Part shown: positions 43,301 through 59,845 of the stretch, in pieces
Layout of the letters: every line of letters begins with the position of its first letter
Numbering within the stretch: the first letter of the stretch is position 1
Origin: Owenia fusiformis
Lineage: Eukaryota; Annelida; Polychaeta; Sabellida; Oweniidae
Length of the DNA: 64,000 nt
Reading direction: 5' to 3'
Assembly (NCBI GenBank): GCA_903813345.2
Contig: CAIIXF020000007.1
Span: 13,004,714 to 13,068,713 of the forward strand
The notes under the pieces: generated by a model
Database searches by the model: none
The model's input: the letters and a program-made list of their open reading frames with translations, nothing else
Told to the model about the DNA's origin: nothing
Made by a program: the position numbers and the translations under genes

Positions 43301-46300
43301 TTCATCTGCTTTCTGTTTGCCATTGTCGTCATAAGGCAGTGTGGTTGTTTGATCATCATTTATAACATCATTTTGTTGACTGGTTCTTCCTTTCATTCCA
43401 TGTTTCTCCCCATTATTTGCTTTAGGTGTTTCTTTAATACTATCTATGCTCTGTCCCTCTATAATTGGGAATTTCTGATTAATTGGTGTGACATGTTCTT
43501 CAACTGGATTGTGGTTAATATCATTTGTACCATTTCCAGCACTAGAATCAGCAGCAAGGGCAGACGCAATAGTGACTTCTTTAGGAGTAGTATCAGTCTT
43601 TTCAGGGTTATACCTCCCATCCTTATCTTGCTCATTTTTCAGATTTTTAGAGCCTTCATCCAGGTCATTTAACTCATCTTTGGTTACAACCTCAGATTTT
43701 GACAAAATCTTTTTACATCCAATACACTGGTAGCTATATATGAACTCTGGCTCAAATGGAAGTTCTCCAAATTGTGTATCAGTCTCCTCCATATTTTCAT
43801 CTTCATTTTCATGTTCATTATCTCCAGACTCCTCTATATTTTCATCTTCAATTTCATGTTTATCATCTTCAGACTCCTCACTACTTTTATCACTACTCTG
43901 CTCATCTCCATTCTCATATTCCTTTTCAATCACAAAGTCTTCATCATCATATGAGTCATTGAGTTCTTCATTATCTTCAGAGTCTCCCGGGCTATTAGTT
44001 TCAGTTGCATGATATGTTTTGATATGGGTCTCAAGTTTTGTCTGTCTGTCAAATGATGAGCTACACTCATTACACTTGTATCTTTTGTCAGTGTCTCTCC
44101 GCCTCTGTATGTTTATAGGTCTGTGAAGCCTGTCTTGGGCATCTTCCTCTCTCCCCTTCTGATTCTCTAAGTGCTCAACTGTTGAAACGCAATTTCTGAA
44201 CTTCACCTTCAATAGAGAGTTATTCCTAGATTCTCCTTTCCCAAACTGGTCTGTTTTAACATATGGCTTGGAATGACTTTGGTTGTCATATTCATCAGCT
44301 GAACCCTCCTCTTTCATTTGATTACCAGAGGGCCATTCATCATCATGCTTGTTGCTTTCTTTTCCAGGATTAGCTCTACTTTGACTAAAACAATTAACAT
44401 GAACAATTGAACATGCACATGCATGGGTAACGTCTAACAGACTGTGAGCTACATCCATTCATATCAGAATTAGCCAAGATGAAAGATGTATAGCCCATGT
44501 TATAATTAGGGGCCTCTTATCTATTGAATACTACATGTGTAATGACTATGTATAATTCTTGGACATACGTCCAGATAAGGGGGTACACATAAACATGCTC
44601 TCATGCAAGAAAATTCAATATGCATCTACAAACTGTATTGTCCTTATATGAACATGCATTGACATGCCACATTATAAAACATCAACATGCATTTTGCCAT
44701 TCACATACATGCATGGCTATGCATTACAAAATTGAATGTTAGTTGTTACAACATGAAATTCAAAAAGGGATATAAAAACAAAAATATTTCCATGCTTTTG
44801 ATAAAGTATAAATTATACATACATATTGTACAATATGCAGTGTAATTTACTTACATGTCACCATAGCCCATGTCTTCAAGTTCTTCCTTGATACAGACTG
44901 GACTATTTCTACCTGAGCTACGACTGAAATACATAATTGCAGATATTATGTTGAAGGTTGGGGTAAGAAATATCAAAAATATAAAAATAATAAATAGTTG
45001 GATAAATAAAAGAAGCATTTTTGGTTGAGCAAGGTACCATTATTTAGTTTGAAGAGACCTCACAAAAATATCAATTTCTTTATGTGCAGAATATAGTTCA
45101 GATGAAACACCAGTTTACAAAAACACACTTGATATATATAACATTACTTACAAATTCTTTACAAGAATACTATGAGGAATGGTGTAAAAATAAGTTTTAT
45201 ACTCACTTAGGACTAGTTGATGAGTTTGAAATACTGCAGCTAGCAGCTATAGCAGACTCTTGTTTTCCAGACCTTGTCAGTTGGGCACCAGTTCTGCTAA
45301 CCACAAGTGGTGTTGAAGTAGAGCTTGTTGTCTTTAACATTTGATCTACAGACTCTGGTGTAAGATTCCTTATTTGGTCATCTTTGGTTCCATTGTCATC
45401 TCTCTTGTTGGGAAGTTCTTCATTTATTGGATGGCCAATAACATCAATGGGTCTTTTGCTGATTGGTGCAATATGAAGGTCAGAATGCTTTCTAAGTTGT
45501 TCACATTCTGGGAAAGTGGCACTACATAAAGGACACATATACCTTATCTTCTTGTCACTATGCTTTTCTTTGATGTGTTTCGTCAAAAAGGGTTCAGAGC
45601 GACAAACTTTAGAACAAAAGTAACACCTGAAGAGGTTCTCAGTCTGTGTGTGCTGCCAGTGAGTGTGTGCCACATGAACCAAGAGGGCATCACGGTTAGG
45701 GAACACTTTATTAGAGCAAGGACATCTGAAACAGTCCACATCCTTCCTACTTTTGGTGGCACTATTTTGATCATTTTCATTTTGGTTAAATGTTTCAGTA
45801 TTATTATTGACTTGGTAATGTTTTTTATTCTCATTGTTGGTTTGCCTTGAGGTTAACTTAAGTGTTGTTTTATTCATATCTCTAGGCTTATGTGTGGACT
45901 CATAAGCAATATTGACTATGGGCTCATTCATGGTATCACAAGTTTTCTTGGTCAATGACTTTTTTATGGTTTTATTAGTTTTCTTAGCTGCGTGTTCATT
46001 ATTACTCACTTCATTTACAGCATTGTTTGATTGAAGGACATGTGTGATACTGTCATCAGTTTCACTTGATATGTCTCCTTTGCTATTGTTAGGTTTTGTG
46101 CAAACTGTTGTGTTAATTGGGTTATCTTCAATAGCAGCCATGTTACTTATCCCTTTAAAGTCATTTGTGGTTGGGTGTTGTTCTGGTATGATATAAATTC
46201 CTTCTACCTCATCTAAATATGGAACATTGCACACATTTCTGAGTCCATCATCTTCATCATGTACTTCAAGGTCATCTTCTTGAGTAGAGACATAGGTGGA

Positions 46301-46933
46301 AGAAACAGCAATGGTATCGTTGTTGTTAATTGGAGCAGTGGTTTGTTCATCAGGATCATCACTTTTACATTCACCGGTCATATGTTCATTGTGGTCTTTG
46401 GTCTTATCAATAGAGTGATTGTTTTTCTCATCAGAATGTCTCTCTCTATCAATGGAATGTTTGGTATTTTCAATGGTGGAACATTTCTTGTCATCAAATG
46501 AATGTATATCATTATCAATGGAATCTTTAGAGTTGTCATTGTCATTGTTGATAGATGAATCTGTTTTGGAATTTTTATTAGATACCTTGATAGTGTTTGA
46601 ATTCGCTTCAGGAAGATCAATCATTTTACTTTTCAAAGATGGGTTATCATCATTTTGTTTGTCTTTACCACATTGTTCATTATGCTTGGAAAATGTATTG
46701 AGTTTGTAAAACACCACTTTGCATGTTAAGCATTTAAATGGTGGTCTAGCGTGTGTAGGCATATGTTCTTCAATTTCTTCCTTGGTGTCAAAAATATTGT
46801 GACAGTACACACAGTCAAATCCAGTTATATCGGGCCTATGACACATTTGGTGCTTTCCACGGGTATAGTAATCTTTAAAAATTTTGCCACATTTTTCGCA
46901 GCCAAACTTTCCATTTTTCCTGTTGCTAGGCAT
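37639..46933 (-). CDS. Large multi-zinc-finger protein, about 1999 aa (6 coding exons)
   Basis: Coding exons in transcript order: 46933-45207, 44923-44855, 44384-41038, 40340-40137, 39379-39192, 38103-37639. All borders are GT-AG, phases agree (2, 2, 1, 1, 0) and they total 6000 nt. The protein has about 28 C-x2-C finger cores: six in exon 1, about 17 in exon 3, one split across exons 3 and 4 (CETCSKGFKTPNQLKSHSLSH), two more in exon 4 and two in exon 5. About 12 fingers end H-x3-C instead of H-x3-H. Between finger blocks are long acidic, Ser/Asn-rich linkers, and the tail is Lys-rich with nuclear-localisation-like KPKKKRKK. Exon 2 carries an IKEE sumoylation-type motif. A nuclear DNA- or RNA-binding regulator is likely. 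No orthologue is recognised. The ATG (46933-46931) follows an acceptor at 46959, so an upstream 5' UTR exon is expected. Confidence 0.88.
39404..39437. repeat. Pentanucleotide microsatellite (AATAC)n
   Basis: Repeats of AATAC/TACAA lie directly upstream of zinc-finger exon 5 in intron 4. Confidence 0.8.
41038..44384 (-). CDS. Zinc-finger gene exon 3 (3.3 kb, finger core)
   Basis: It encodes about 1115 residues. After one C2H2 finger (CNECSSSFDRQTKLETHIKTYH) there is a strongly acidic stretch (EDENIEESGDNEHENEDE type), then a mixed series of fingers dominated by C2HC forms, interrupted by a Lys/Glu-rich block (MKRKRIESKTTEKG region). The acceptor TTGTTTTAG lies just above 44384 and the GTAAGT donor is at 41037-41032. 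The ATG at 44458 is in the intron and is not the start. Confidence 0.88.
45207..46933 (-). CDS. Zinc-finger gene exon 1 (N terminus)
   Basis: It starts MPSNRKNGKFGCEKCGKIF. Two C2H2 fingers and one C2HC finger come first, then about 300 residues rich in Asn, Ser, Asp and Lys with SIDNDIHS/SIDRERHS-like repeats, then three fingers (one irregular with C-x1-C, FRCPCSNKVF). It ends CCTAA|GTGAGT at 45207/45206. The open frame upstream of the ATG runs into intron sequence. Confidence 0.88.
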
Positions 46934-46958
46934 CTTGACTGTAGTTTTGGTGTTATAT

Positions 46959-47636
46959 CTGAAACCAGATAACAATTCTTTTTAGTAACACATAATAGCA
47001 TATGTTATTGCTTCAAGAAATAATGTTTTGAAATGAGCTAACATGGACAAACTTCGTTGAAGATACATGTATATTTCCAGACACCTCTCCACTTTGAACA
47101 ACTCTCAATGTGAACACTTTTTCAGGTCTCATTCTTAAGGTTATGTATGTTCAGAAATTATAATTTGAAGTTTTATTTAGTGCTGGCAAAAAATAATTGA
47201 TACGTTGTGAATTTGGCATTATTTCTTAAATTTTAACATTTAATGTCACAAACTCTCCCAAACTGCTGAAAAACATACCCTGTAATTCATATTTTTGTCT
47301 TTAATTGCTTTATACTAGCACATGCATGATGCATCATTTCTCATAGTTCAAATTTTGATAAAATGTAGGAAAATCTCCGCCAGGTTAGTTTGAACTTACA
47401 GTCACACATATGCATGTGTGCTTTGTTTCTGTCTATTCCTTATTTTTGTTCCATGGAATTTGTGTTTCTAATAGTACAGATATGGCAGACCGAATGCAGA
47501 ATTAGACGTAAAATGATTTTTGCCTCGTAATCTGCAGTTTACACATTGTAAAACATTATTACCAGGCCACTTTATTATTTCGTTCATTCAATTTTCCTCA
47601 TGTAAACGAGACTGACATTTATTTATTGAGTTTAGA
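46959..47636. other. Intron or upstream region of the zinc-finger gene
   Basis: The acceptor for the exon carrying the ATG ends at 46959. No further exon is recognised up to the transposon at 47649. Confidence 0.4.
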
Positions 47637-47648
47637 CCAATCAGAATT

Positions 47649-48622
47649 GGTTTGTGTATTTGTCCTGGTGACTGGGTAACTGGGTGACCGGGTACTTAAC
47701 GTTCCTAGCAGGGTTAGGAATTTTTTTTATTTATAACGTCTGATCTGGACGATACATGTGCGTTATTTTCGACATCACGTTTTGAGGTTATTTCACATCG
47801 TAAGAACGTTTTGACAACGTTAATTTTTAACATTAAAATAACGTCGGTAATGAACCGATTTAGTGAGAATATATTGACGTCTTTGTAACGTTTCCTTAAC
47901 TCACAAATATATTGAAGCCATTTCCACAATGTTGAAAACTTGAAATTCAACCATCCATAGACGTTTTGCTGAATATTTAAATAACGTCAGATCAATACGG
48001 CCCATGAACGTCATTATTGATGTCACGTTTTGAGGTTATTTCAAATCGAAATAAACATTTCGACAACGTTAAATTTTAACGTTAACAATACGTCGGAAAT
48101 GAACCGACTTAGTGAGAACACAAAGTTTTTGTCATGTTTTTTTCCACCAACAAATATTTTGATATTAAAAGCCTGTTTTGACAATGTTGAATTTTAACGT
48201 TTGAGTTACGTCACATATGGACCAATGTAGTAAAAAATCAAACGTTCCTGTTTGTTATGTTTTCCACACTAACGAACTTTACGGACACGTTACAACAACG
48301 TTCTTTTTATACCATCGTCTCATGTTTACGTTGCCTCGATGTGTAAAGAACGAAAATGTGCAACGTCTTCTAGGAACTTATATGCTACTTATGAGCAACG
48401 TGACATGGACGTCACTGTTTGCTGGATCGATTATTTTAAAAGGTGCTCTGTCTCGTATAGGTTAAAATATCGAACAGCAGTGCACTCGGCAGGCTAAGTC
48501 TGTCAAGTCAATTCGCTACTATATATCGGGGAAATGTGGAACTTTGAAAGTTGGTAACCCTGCTAGGAACGTTAGGTACCCGGTCGACCAGATACCCGGT
48601 TACCCGGTTTTTTACACAAACC
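47649..48622. mobile_element. TIR element with 12-bp target duplication, ACGTT-rich
   Basis: The direct repeat CCAATCAGAATT (47637-47648 and 48623-48634) immediately flanks inverted ends GGTTTGTGTA, which continue as GACCGGGTAC(T/C)TAACGTTCC and TAGCAGGGTTA. The interior is dense in AACGTT, ACGTCA and GACGTT words and contains internally repeated segments (GAACCGA(T/C)TTAGTGAGAA twice). A TSD of about 9-12 bp points to a Mutator-like element; this is inference. No transposase is seen. Confidence 0.75.
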
Positions 48623-49938
48623 CCAATCAGAATTTGTATAGCAACAACCAATCAAATCCATTACATTGATAAGTCTACATTTTACCTTTTTCCTTCCTAA
48701 ACGCTTTACTTTCACATCAATTTCGAACTACTAGGACATATACACATCTACTTTCTGGTAACAAAGTAACACTCTCTTTAGTGGGGGGGGTGTATAGAGG
48801 GTCTTGGAAATGCATATACAATATTTTTTAGCTCTCTTATACCATATACAATATTTTTATACCATATACAATATTTTTCACAGCTCTTATACCATATACA
48901 ATATTTTAGGTGAAATACAATATACGATAATTTTTTTGAAACTGCTTTTGATTTAAGTTTGGATATCTATAAGGAAATAATATTATATTAGGAGAGAATC
49001 CATGTACTAAAGTATATGTAATATTATAAGGCAAATAGACTCCACATACATACCACAATGATTTCATTTATTACATTATGAATAAGACACCATTCGGGTA
49101 AATCCGCATGTTCAGAAAAGCTGTGACCACATTTTATTTTCAGGTAAACAAGTTGATTTAAAACACATCTATGATGTAAGATTCATGACTTCTCTTTAGT
49201 GATTTCACAACCTACTTTGACAAAAAAACTAACTTTAACATTTCTGCAATTTGCTACAGCCACTAGCCCATTACCTGTAAAAGTACCATAAAGATATTCA
49301 AAATTAGCACAAAACCTGCATCATTGGAATGGGTGGAACTCAGTATTCCTCTTTGTTATGACCTACGTACTTTCCCATGACTTATTTTAATGTCAATGGA
49401 ATCCTTCAAAGTGAGCCAGGGAAAAAATCCTTGAAACATAATTGATGCAAAATTGAGAATGTGGAATAAAAGATTCATCATGTGTTCTATGAAAATAAAG
49501 TTTGCTGAGGAAAATATGTATCAGATAGATAATGAAGATTCACAATGCACAATAATTTTGTAAAGCAGTTACCTGGAAAATATTAAGTATTGAAAACAGT
49601 TTCAGAAATAAAGGACTTCACAAACTTCCATGTAGATAAATTTTTTTTTTGATTGGACTCGAGTCTGGAAACTAGAGTTTGAAATAAAGGCAAGGTGAGA
49701 CTTGATTGTTTAAACATTTGAAACAAGAGACACTTCGGGGTTTCAGATAAGGCAGCCTCAAAGACAGAATAAGTTAAACAAAGGTGTGTCAAAATTAAGC
49801 AAATTTCCATAAAGGTCAAACCCCATGTTTCACGAATGATTTCAAGGCAAAGATGTATTGATGAGAATGAAAACTACTCTATGTAACTAGAAATAACTTT
49901 CTTTTAAAAGACCACGGACGTTATCGCAACAGATTTCA

Positions 49939-50577
49939 GTCATATATTGGATTTTGGCTATTTTCTGAGGATTTGAACAGGTGCATATGTTAGGCCGATG
50001 TATTAACTCCAGGACAAGCAGTCATAGAGATTATAAAATAATTTGGACTTTAAGACAGGGAAGGTGCATGGTGCAAACACCCCATCAACATGTTTTTTTC
50101 TGTAATGCTGTCCTGATTTCCAGCCCTTTCCACACCTGTCTATCATTGTTTGTTGCATTGATCACTCTGTTGCGTTTTGAGACATAGTTAACATCTTTAA
50201 ATGAAAATATGATTCATGCAGGGGTTTTAAAGATATCAATTTTGGATGACCAAAATTAAGCTGAAAACAATGGATCACATGAGTTTTCCCTATGGGAAAA
50301 TAACATGGGAAATACATGTACTGTTTTCCGCTTTATCCCAAATAAATCATATTTTAGAGGTTAACTGTGTCTCAAAGTGCAACATATTGGTGCATCAAAC
50401 ATTGAAAAAACATATGTGGAAAGGGCTGAAAATCAGGACAACATTTCAGAAAAACCTTCCCTGTCTCAAAGTCCAAATTATTTTATTACCTCTATGAGTG
50501 CTGGAGTTAATGCATTGGCCTAACATATGCACCTGTTCAAATCCCCAATAAATAGCCGAAATCCAACATATGACAGT
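49939..50577. mobile_element. About 640-bp foldback element
   Basis: Inverted arms of about 240-280 bp match closely: GTCATAT(A/G)TTGGATTT, GGATTTGAACAGGTGCATAT, AATAATTTGGACTTT and CAGCCCTTTCCACA in both. The centre is near 50280. No gene is seen. Confidence 0.75.
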
Positions 50578-50786
50578 TTGAAGACCAAATAAACACCTTT
50601 TGCTATATTATGCTATATAAGCATTGTGATGCTTGCATTAAAACATGCGCTGTATGAACACTTTACAACTTTTTGAACACTCAAATATTTTAATGATTTA
50701 TCCCACATACCCCGAAACACGAGTAGCCATAGTGACCATATTTTTCATCAAAAATAAGATGAGTCAATGACATTTGGCAGTCTCAC

Positions 50787-51426
50787 GCCTGGTGATCTGA
50801 TGAAATGAACGGAGGGGGCCAAATTCAACAAATGTTGAAGATTTATTTTTTCAAGAAAAAGTTAACAATTGAATGGCTAAAAAACGGAGGGGGGAGTAAT
50901 ATGTCTTTAAAGTGGAAGAAATTTCCACAAATTCGTGTACTTGAAAAATGACCTCACTTACTCAGTAACTTGATGTTACAACTCTGAAAAGTGAAAAATG
51001 GGGACATATGGAGTTATTGGAAGTTTTCATATGTCTTATAGACACATTACTCACTTTTTATATAACACGTATGGTAACGTGTTTTACAAAACCAATGATG
51101 ACAATAGTTTTGTGATAATTACTTCACTTACAAGTATTTATTACAGGTCGTGTAGACCCCTGTTGGTTGATTTATAGCAAAAACATTGGCATTTGCACGT
51201 TGGCGATGCTGCACTTTTTAATAGATCTTTTATTTTAGATTTCCACAGTTCAAAGAAAATCCAAGAAGACCTAACATATTCCCCCGTCCACTGCGTCTAT
51301 TCATTTAGCCATTCAATTGTAAACTTTCTCTTGAAAAAATAAATCTTCAAGATTTGTTGAATTTTCTTCCGAAAATCAGCTAGATCTACTCCCCCTCCAT
51401 TCATTTCTTCTGATCACCGGCCGTGA
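50787..51426. mobile_element. About 640-bp foldback element, second family
   Basis: Inverted ends TCACGCCTGGTGATC and the inverse of GATCACCGGCCGTGA, then GAAATGAA(C/T)GGAGGGGG, AAGATTTATTTTTTCAAGA and ACAATTGAATGGCTAAA on both sides. A single-arm copy occurs at 17575-17720. Confidence 0.7.
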
Positions 51427-52055
51427 TTCTTATTTGAGACTATATTTAACACCTCCTGTGAAAATTTGAATGAAAAGGGCACAAAACTCTTAGTTTGAGA
51501 GGGATTTTCTCTAAACTTACAGTATTGATTGACCTGGAATGTGGAACCAATTAGAGAGACTACTTTTCCATGTTTTTCCAACACGGTTACAGTAAGAGAG
51601 TTGGCACAATGGGGAACTTTAGGGTACAATTTCTTCATAATTACCCTTCTTTAATTCTAGATGCCATATACCATATATTTTCTATTATACCATATACCAT
51701 ATTTTTTACACCTCTTATACCATATACGATAAATTTTGCCCCCTCTTATACAATATACAATAAATTTTCAGCCTCTTATACGATATACAATATCTCTATA
51801 CACCCCCCCCCTTTAGTTTGCAAAGCAACAGATTTTTTATTATTGCCAGTCACTTTTTAATTCACCCCTCATGAGAATGATAGAAATCCAATACAACACT
51901 GCTTTTTATACACTGTGAATGCGAAAGTGAGTTTCCAAATTTTCCAAAAATATAAGTTCTTGTTCAGTAGTCGATATATTTGGGAAATTGGAACATTCTA
52001 ATTTTTTCGATTATTCAATTCACTGAAATTCGACACCATCAGACATCTGACTTAC

Positions 52056-52217
52056 CCTCTTAGGACTTGTTCTTCATGCATGTATTATCAAATTTTCAAA
52101 TTCTGTGTTGTAAATCATTTTTTAGCTTGGAAAGATACTTTTATTGACGTTTTTAAAGATATTTTAAAGTTTTTCGAACTTTGGTCAAAAATGGCGACCG
52201 CGAATTGCGCATGCGCA
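52056..52217 (-). promoter_or_regulatory. Candidate promoter and non-coding first exon of the zinc-finger gene
   Basis: TGCGCATGCGCA at 52206-52217 is a perfect NRF1 palindrome, next to a CpG-containing stretch unusual for the window. On the minus strand downstream, AGAGG|GTAAGT gives a strong donor at 52055-52050, so 52056 to about 52200 could be a 5' UTR exon spliced to the acceptor at 46959. This is an inference without transcript support. Confidence 0.35.
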
Positions 52218-52219
52218 AT

Positions 52220-53461
52220 TAAAGTGTAAACAAATGCACGTGGCTTTTAACCCTTTTAGACCATCAAGTTTTTTAACCGAATATTTAAAACTTCGGAAAA
52301 GAGAAATGATCTGCGACTTTCGGTTGTATCAAGTCTCTTTCATTCATGGAGTCACATTTTGTTAGATATTTCACTCCTGCCTAGTTGTGCTGTATGTATT
52401 CTGGGTGTGTACCCTTTCTTCCCCCCCCAACAAAATAGACTAATTGATTTGTGATGTTTTCATTTACATTTTTTTATGGGAGTCACCATTAACTTATTTG
52501 GGTAATAGACATTCTGATACTCATATCATCTTTCTTTTTCATCTTCAGGGCTGAGAAGAAATGAGATGTCATTGTTTATCATGATGGGTAATGGTAATAG
52601 ACTCAACAGAGAACTTAATATGAAATAATTGAGATGTAATCTTAAAATAAGGGATAAATTGAGATCATTATAACAATCAATACCACAAAAGGTTCAATAA
52701 AAATAATTTCATAAATTACTCCTGTGGTGAAAGCCACCCTTTCCCTCATACCATTCTCAGACACTGAAAAGTCTAACATGATTTTTTTTCTTTTAGTTGT
52801 AAAAGGGCTGCCTTTGGACTCCATCTCAACATCTATGTGTTCTTATAAGACAACAAAGATTCCAACCAATCAGTTTTCTTGAAATGCATCTAGAAATAAT
52901 TACAAAACAACATATTTTGTGTAATAAATACTATAAAAGTTTATTGTTTTTGTTTTTAATACATGTGTAAATATACTGTATAATTATATAATAATACAAT
53001 CACAACGATGCCAGCAACTCTATGTTATAATAATATTTACTATTTACACATAAAATACCTGTACTGGTTTTAAATGCTGTTATATGGTACATGTTCTTTG
53101 CCAATTGCAAACAATAAGGGAATTAGAATTCTAAAAGAGAGTGAATACAGAATTATAAAAAAAATTATCTCTAAAAGCTGTTCTCTAGCAGATTTTCCTT
53201 CACATGTATATATTGCTTAGTAACAGTATTTTCCAAAATAAAATTCATATTGTCCAAACTTATTTATCCAAAATAATTTTGAATTTACAATTAATCAATA
53301 AATGTATTGTATTATTTATACAGTTTATCATGTTAATTAGTATATTTGTTGTCAAGTAAACTGCAATCGTGGTAACCATTAGGACATTGTACTTCAAATT
53401 ATTACACTACAAATCATGGTACTCTTTAATATTGTTGAAAGCTATTAATATTAAACTTATT
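52220..53461. other. AT-rich intergenic region
   Basis: No exon, RNA gene or clear repeat is recognised. An AATAAA on the minus strand at 52940-52945 could end a long 3' UTR of the DPP gene. Confidence 0.35.
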
Positions 53462-53647
53462 ACAGGCCCGTAGCCCCCCCCCCCCCCCCCCGGCTAAAAA
53501 TTCTTTCAAAATCATGCAGTTTTTCACCATTCTGAGCACTTTTTAAGTGATTTTGGCCATTTTTGGACCAATATTGTCAAAAGTGAACCCCGCTGGAATT
53601 TTCCAAAAAAGTGAACCCCCCTTGGTAAATCCTGGCTACGGTCCTGT
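53462..53647. mobile_element. Short MITE with ACAGGCCCGTAGCC ends
   Basis: The ends ACAGGCCCGTAGCC (53462-53475) and GGCTACGGTCCTGT (53634-53647) are inverted. TATTA directly precedes CAGG and follows CCTG, a possible 5-bp duplication. The interior has an 18-C run and AAAGTGAACCCC motifs. It lies in the presumed 3' region of the DPP gene. Confidence 0.65.
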
Positions 53648-54990
53648 ATTATAACAAGTACATTTAGGTGCTGAGAATTTTTTCAGTGATAACTTATGTT
53701 AATCTAAATATCTAAAAATTGAACATCCCCAGAAGTGCATAATGGAAGAACTGCCACATGTCTTGAAAATAATATAAATAAATATACATAATCTCTCTTA
53801 TTATTATATATATACATGCACTTTAATTCAGTATAATTATGAGGTAAGTGAAAGTACATAAAATTTCAAGCAAAGGACGATTGCGGATAAGATGTCTAAA
53901 ATTCCCAAAAATTAAAAAAGTAAGAGCCTGCTACATGTATGTGTACAACTAACAGACTATATACATTCTTAATAAAAACATAAAAAACAAAAGGTTGAAA
54001 AGATTGCAATTATTTTCATGCTCTAATATTTATGGAAAAGTAAGTTTGTAAGTCTATTCACTTTACTTAAGCAGCTCTCTTATAATATAATGCCATACAA
54101 AAATTAACATATATATAAGAGAATGTGCAAGTATCCCATTCTACATTTTAGTTCTACCGGTGTTAAGCGTTGTGATTGGCTCAGATTTTAAAAAATGGGA
54201 GACAACAGAAATAAAAAGGTACACCTTTCTTTAAATTCTTGATAAGAGCATCTCATTTAATACAATAATTAAACTGTACAATCAATTTAAGAATTCAATT
54301 AAGTTTCAATCCAAAACAAAATAAAACTGCAACATTGAGCTAATGTATGAAATGCTAACAATTTACAATATGTACAGTGACTTTATCGTGCAAAGTTATG
54401 AACATCTGAAGCTGATCAAATTCTACATGAGAATAAACAAGCAATGAGAGATTCTCACATTTCTATACAACTTAGCTTTTAAACTAAACAACATATTTAA
54501 ACATTCCTATTATTCATTCAAATATGTCTAAGTATTTCATTCACAGCAATAGATTAGAATACTGCAATCTTATGTTGCAATAACCATTTTGGATGAGTGT
54601 AGGTCTTCTGAATCATGCAGAAGGTCAAAGGTCATATGTAATGCCTTTCAAGAGTGTGGGTCAAATTATCCCATGAATTGGATGCAATCTGTCTCCCTTC
54701 AATCATACTTAGCATTGTTATTACACTTGATTTCTTCATATCTTCTTTATTGATGGGTCCACTCTTTTCTTCTCTATTGTTCCAAAATTCCAAAATACTA
54801 GTTGTATGACATATCATGTTGAGTCTACTTCATTTTCTCTAAATTTTGAATGAGGTGACCAATTTTCTTGGATTTCCATACGATTTAGGGTGTTCCATTC
54901 TTTTCCTTGTCAATTCCATTCTTTTCCATTCTATTTCCTCTTAAAACATGACCAATGACAAGCACAAAGTATTTCCAATTAGAGGGTTGA
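53648..54990 (-). other. Probable 3' UTR/downstream region of the DPP8/9-like gene
   Basis: AT-rich with no coding signal. An AATAAA on the minus strand at 54746-54751, about 240 bp after the stop codon, is the nearest polyadenylation candidate. Confidence 0.3.
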
Positions 54991-59195
<4,205 letters not shown>

Positions 59196-59845
59196 CTGGA
59201 AAATACAATAATAGAAATATCAGTTCTGATTGATGAGTTTACAACACAAAGTTCTACAGTGACAGAACTATATTTTTCTTAAAAACAACTAAGTTCAGCA
59301 GAAAAGGTGTGCAAATAATATTGTTTGCAAGGGAAACACTGACACGCTTTTTGAAATCATTGCTTCCAACATTTTACGCTCTGTTCTTTTGCCACTTAAT
59401 CAGCATTTAAAATGTGTCCATCTTTTTGATTCTATTAATGATGATGTTGAGCTCTGAAATCATGTAAGTTTGTCTCACTTTTCAACTCAAACTATATGTA
59501 GGTAGTAGTTTCTTAATCATCCTAACAAAAGATTTGTCATGGATTTTGAAGAGGCAGTTTTATAATTATTGGATGCATATGTTTTGGCAATTATCAAATG
59601 ACATTTGACTTCGAATGACCTTTACAGAAAATCAGATGACCTCTTTGAAGTCTTAGTACTAGACATGCACCATGTGAAAAGTGAAACAATGAAGTGAAAC
59701 AATGAAGCAACGGTTAAATATACATGTACTTTGGAAATATGTATCATAAAATAAATCCCATACTTCTCTACATTAACCCACCCTATCATCAAAGGTACAC
59801 ATGTTTTGGGAAATTTTACACAGCATAAGGATATAAGCCAACCAA

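Larger units (their letters stand above)
48775..51825. repeat. 3-kb interval bounded by inverted G-run/TATACAATAT repeats
   Basis: The left edge (48775-48930) has a G-run, TGTATAGAGG and several ACCATATACAATATTTTT units. The right edge (51660-51815) has the inverse (ATACGATATACAATATCTC, TATACACCCCCCCC). Two foldback elements lie between them (49939-50577 and 50787-51426). It may be one nested composite transposon or independent insertions. Confidence 0.5.

Noticed and set aside
42563-44012. Plus-strand frames opposite the zinc-finger exon 3, some looking like hydrophobic membrane proteins
   Set aside because: They are antisense shadows of the Lys/Glu/Asn-rich coding exon, whose complement reads as Phe/Ile/Leu.
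44385-44458. ATG at 44458 as start of an independent 1158-aa zinc-finger gene
   Set aside because: A good acceptor lies at 44385 and the phase matches the small exon 44855-44923, which in turn matches the end of the exon at 45207, so one gene is the better model.
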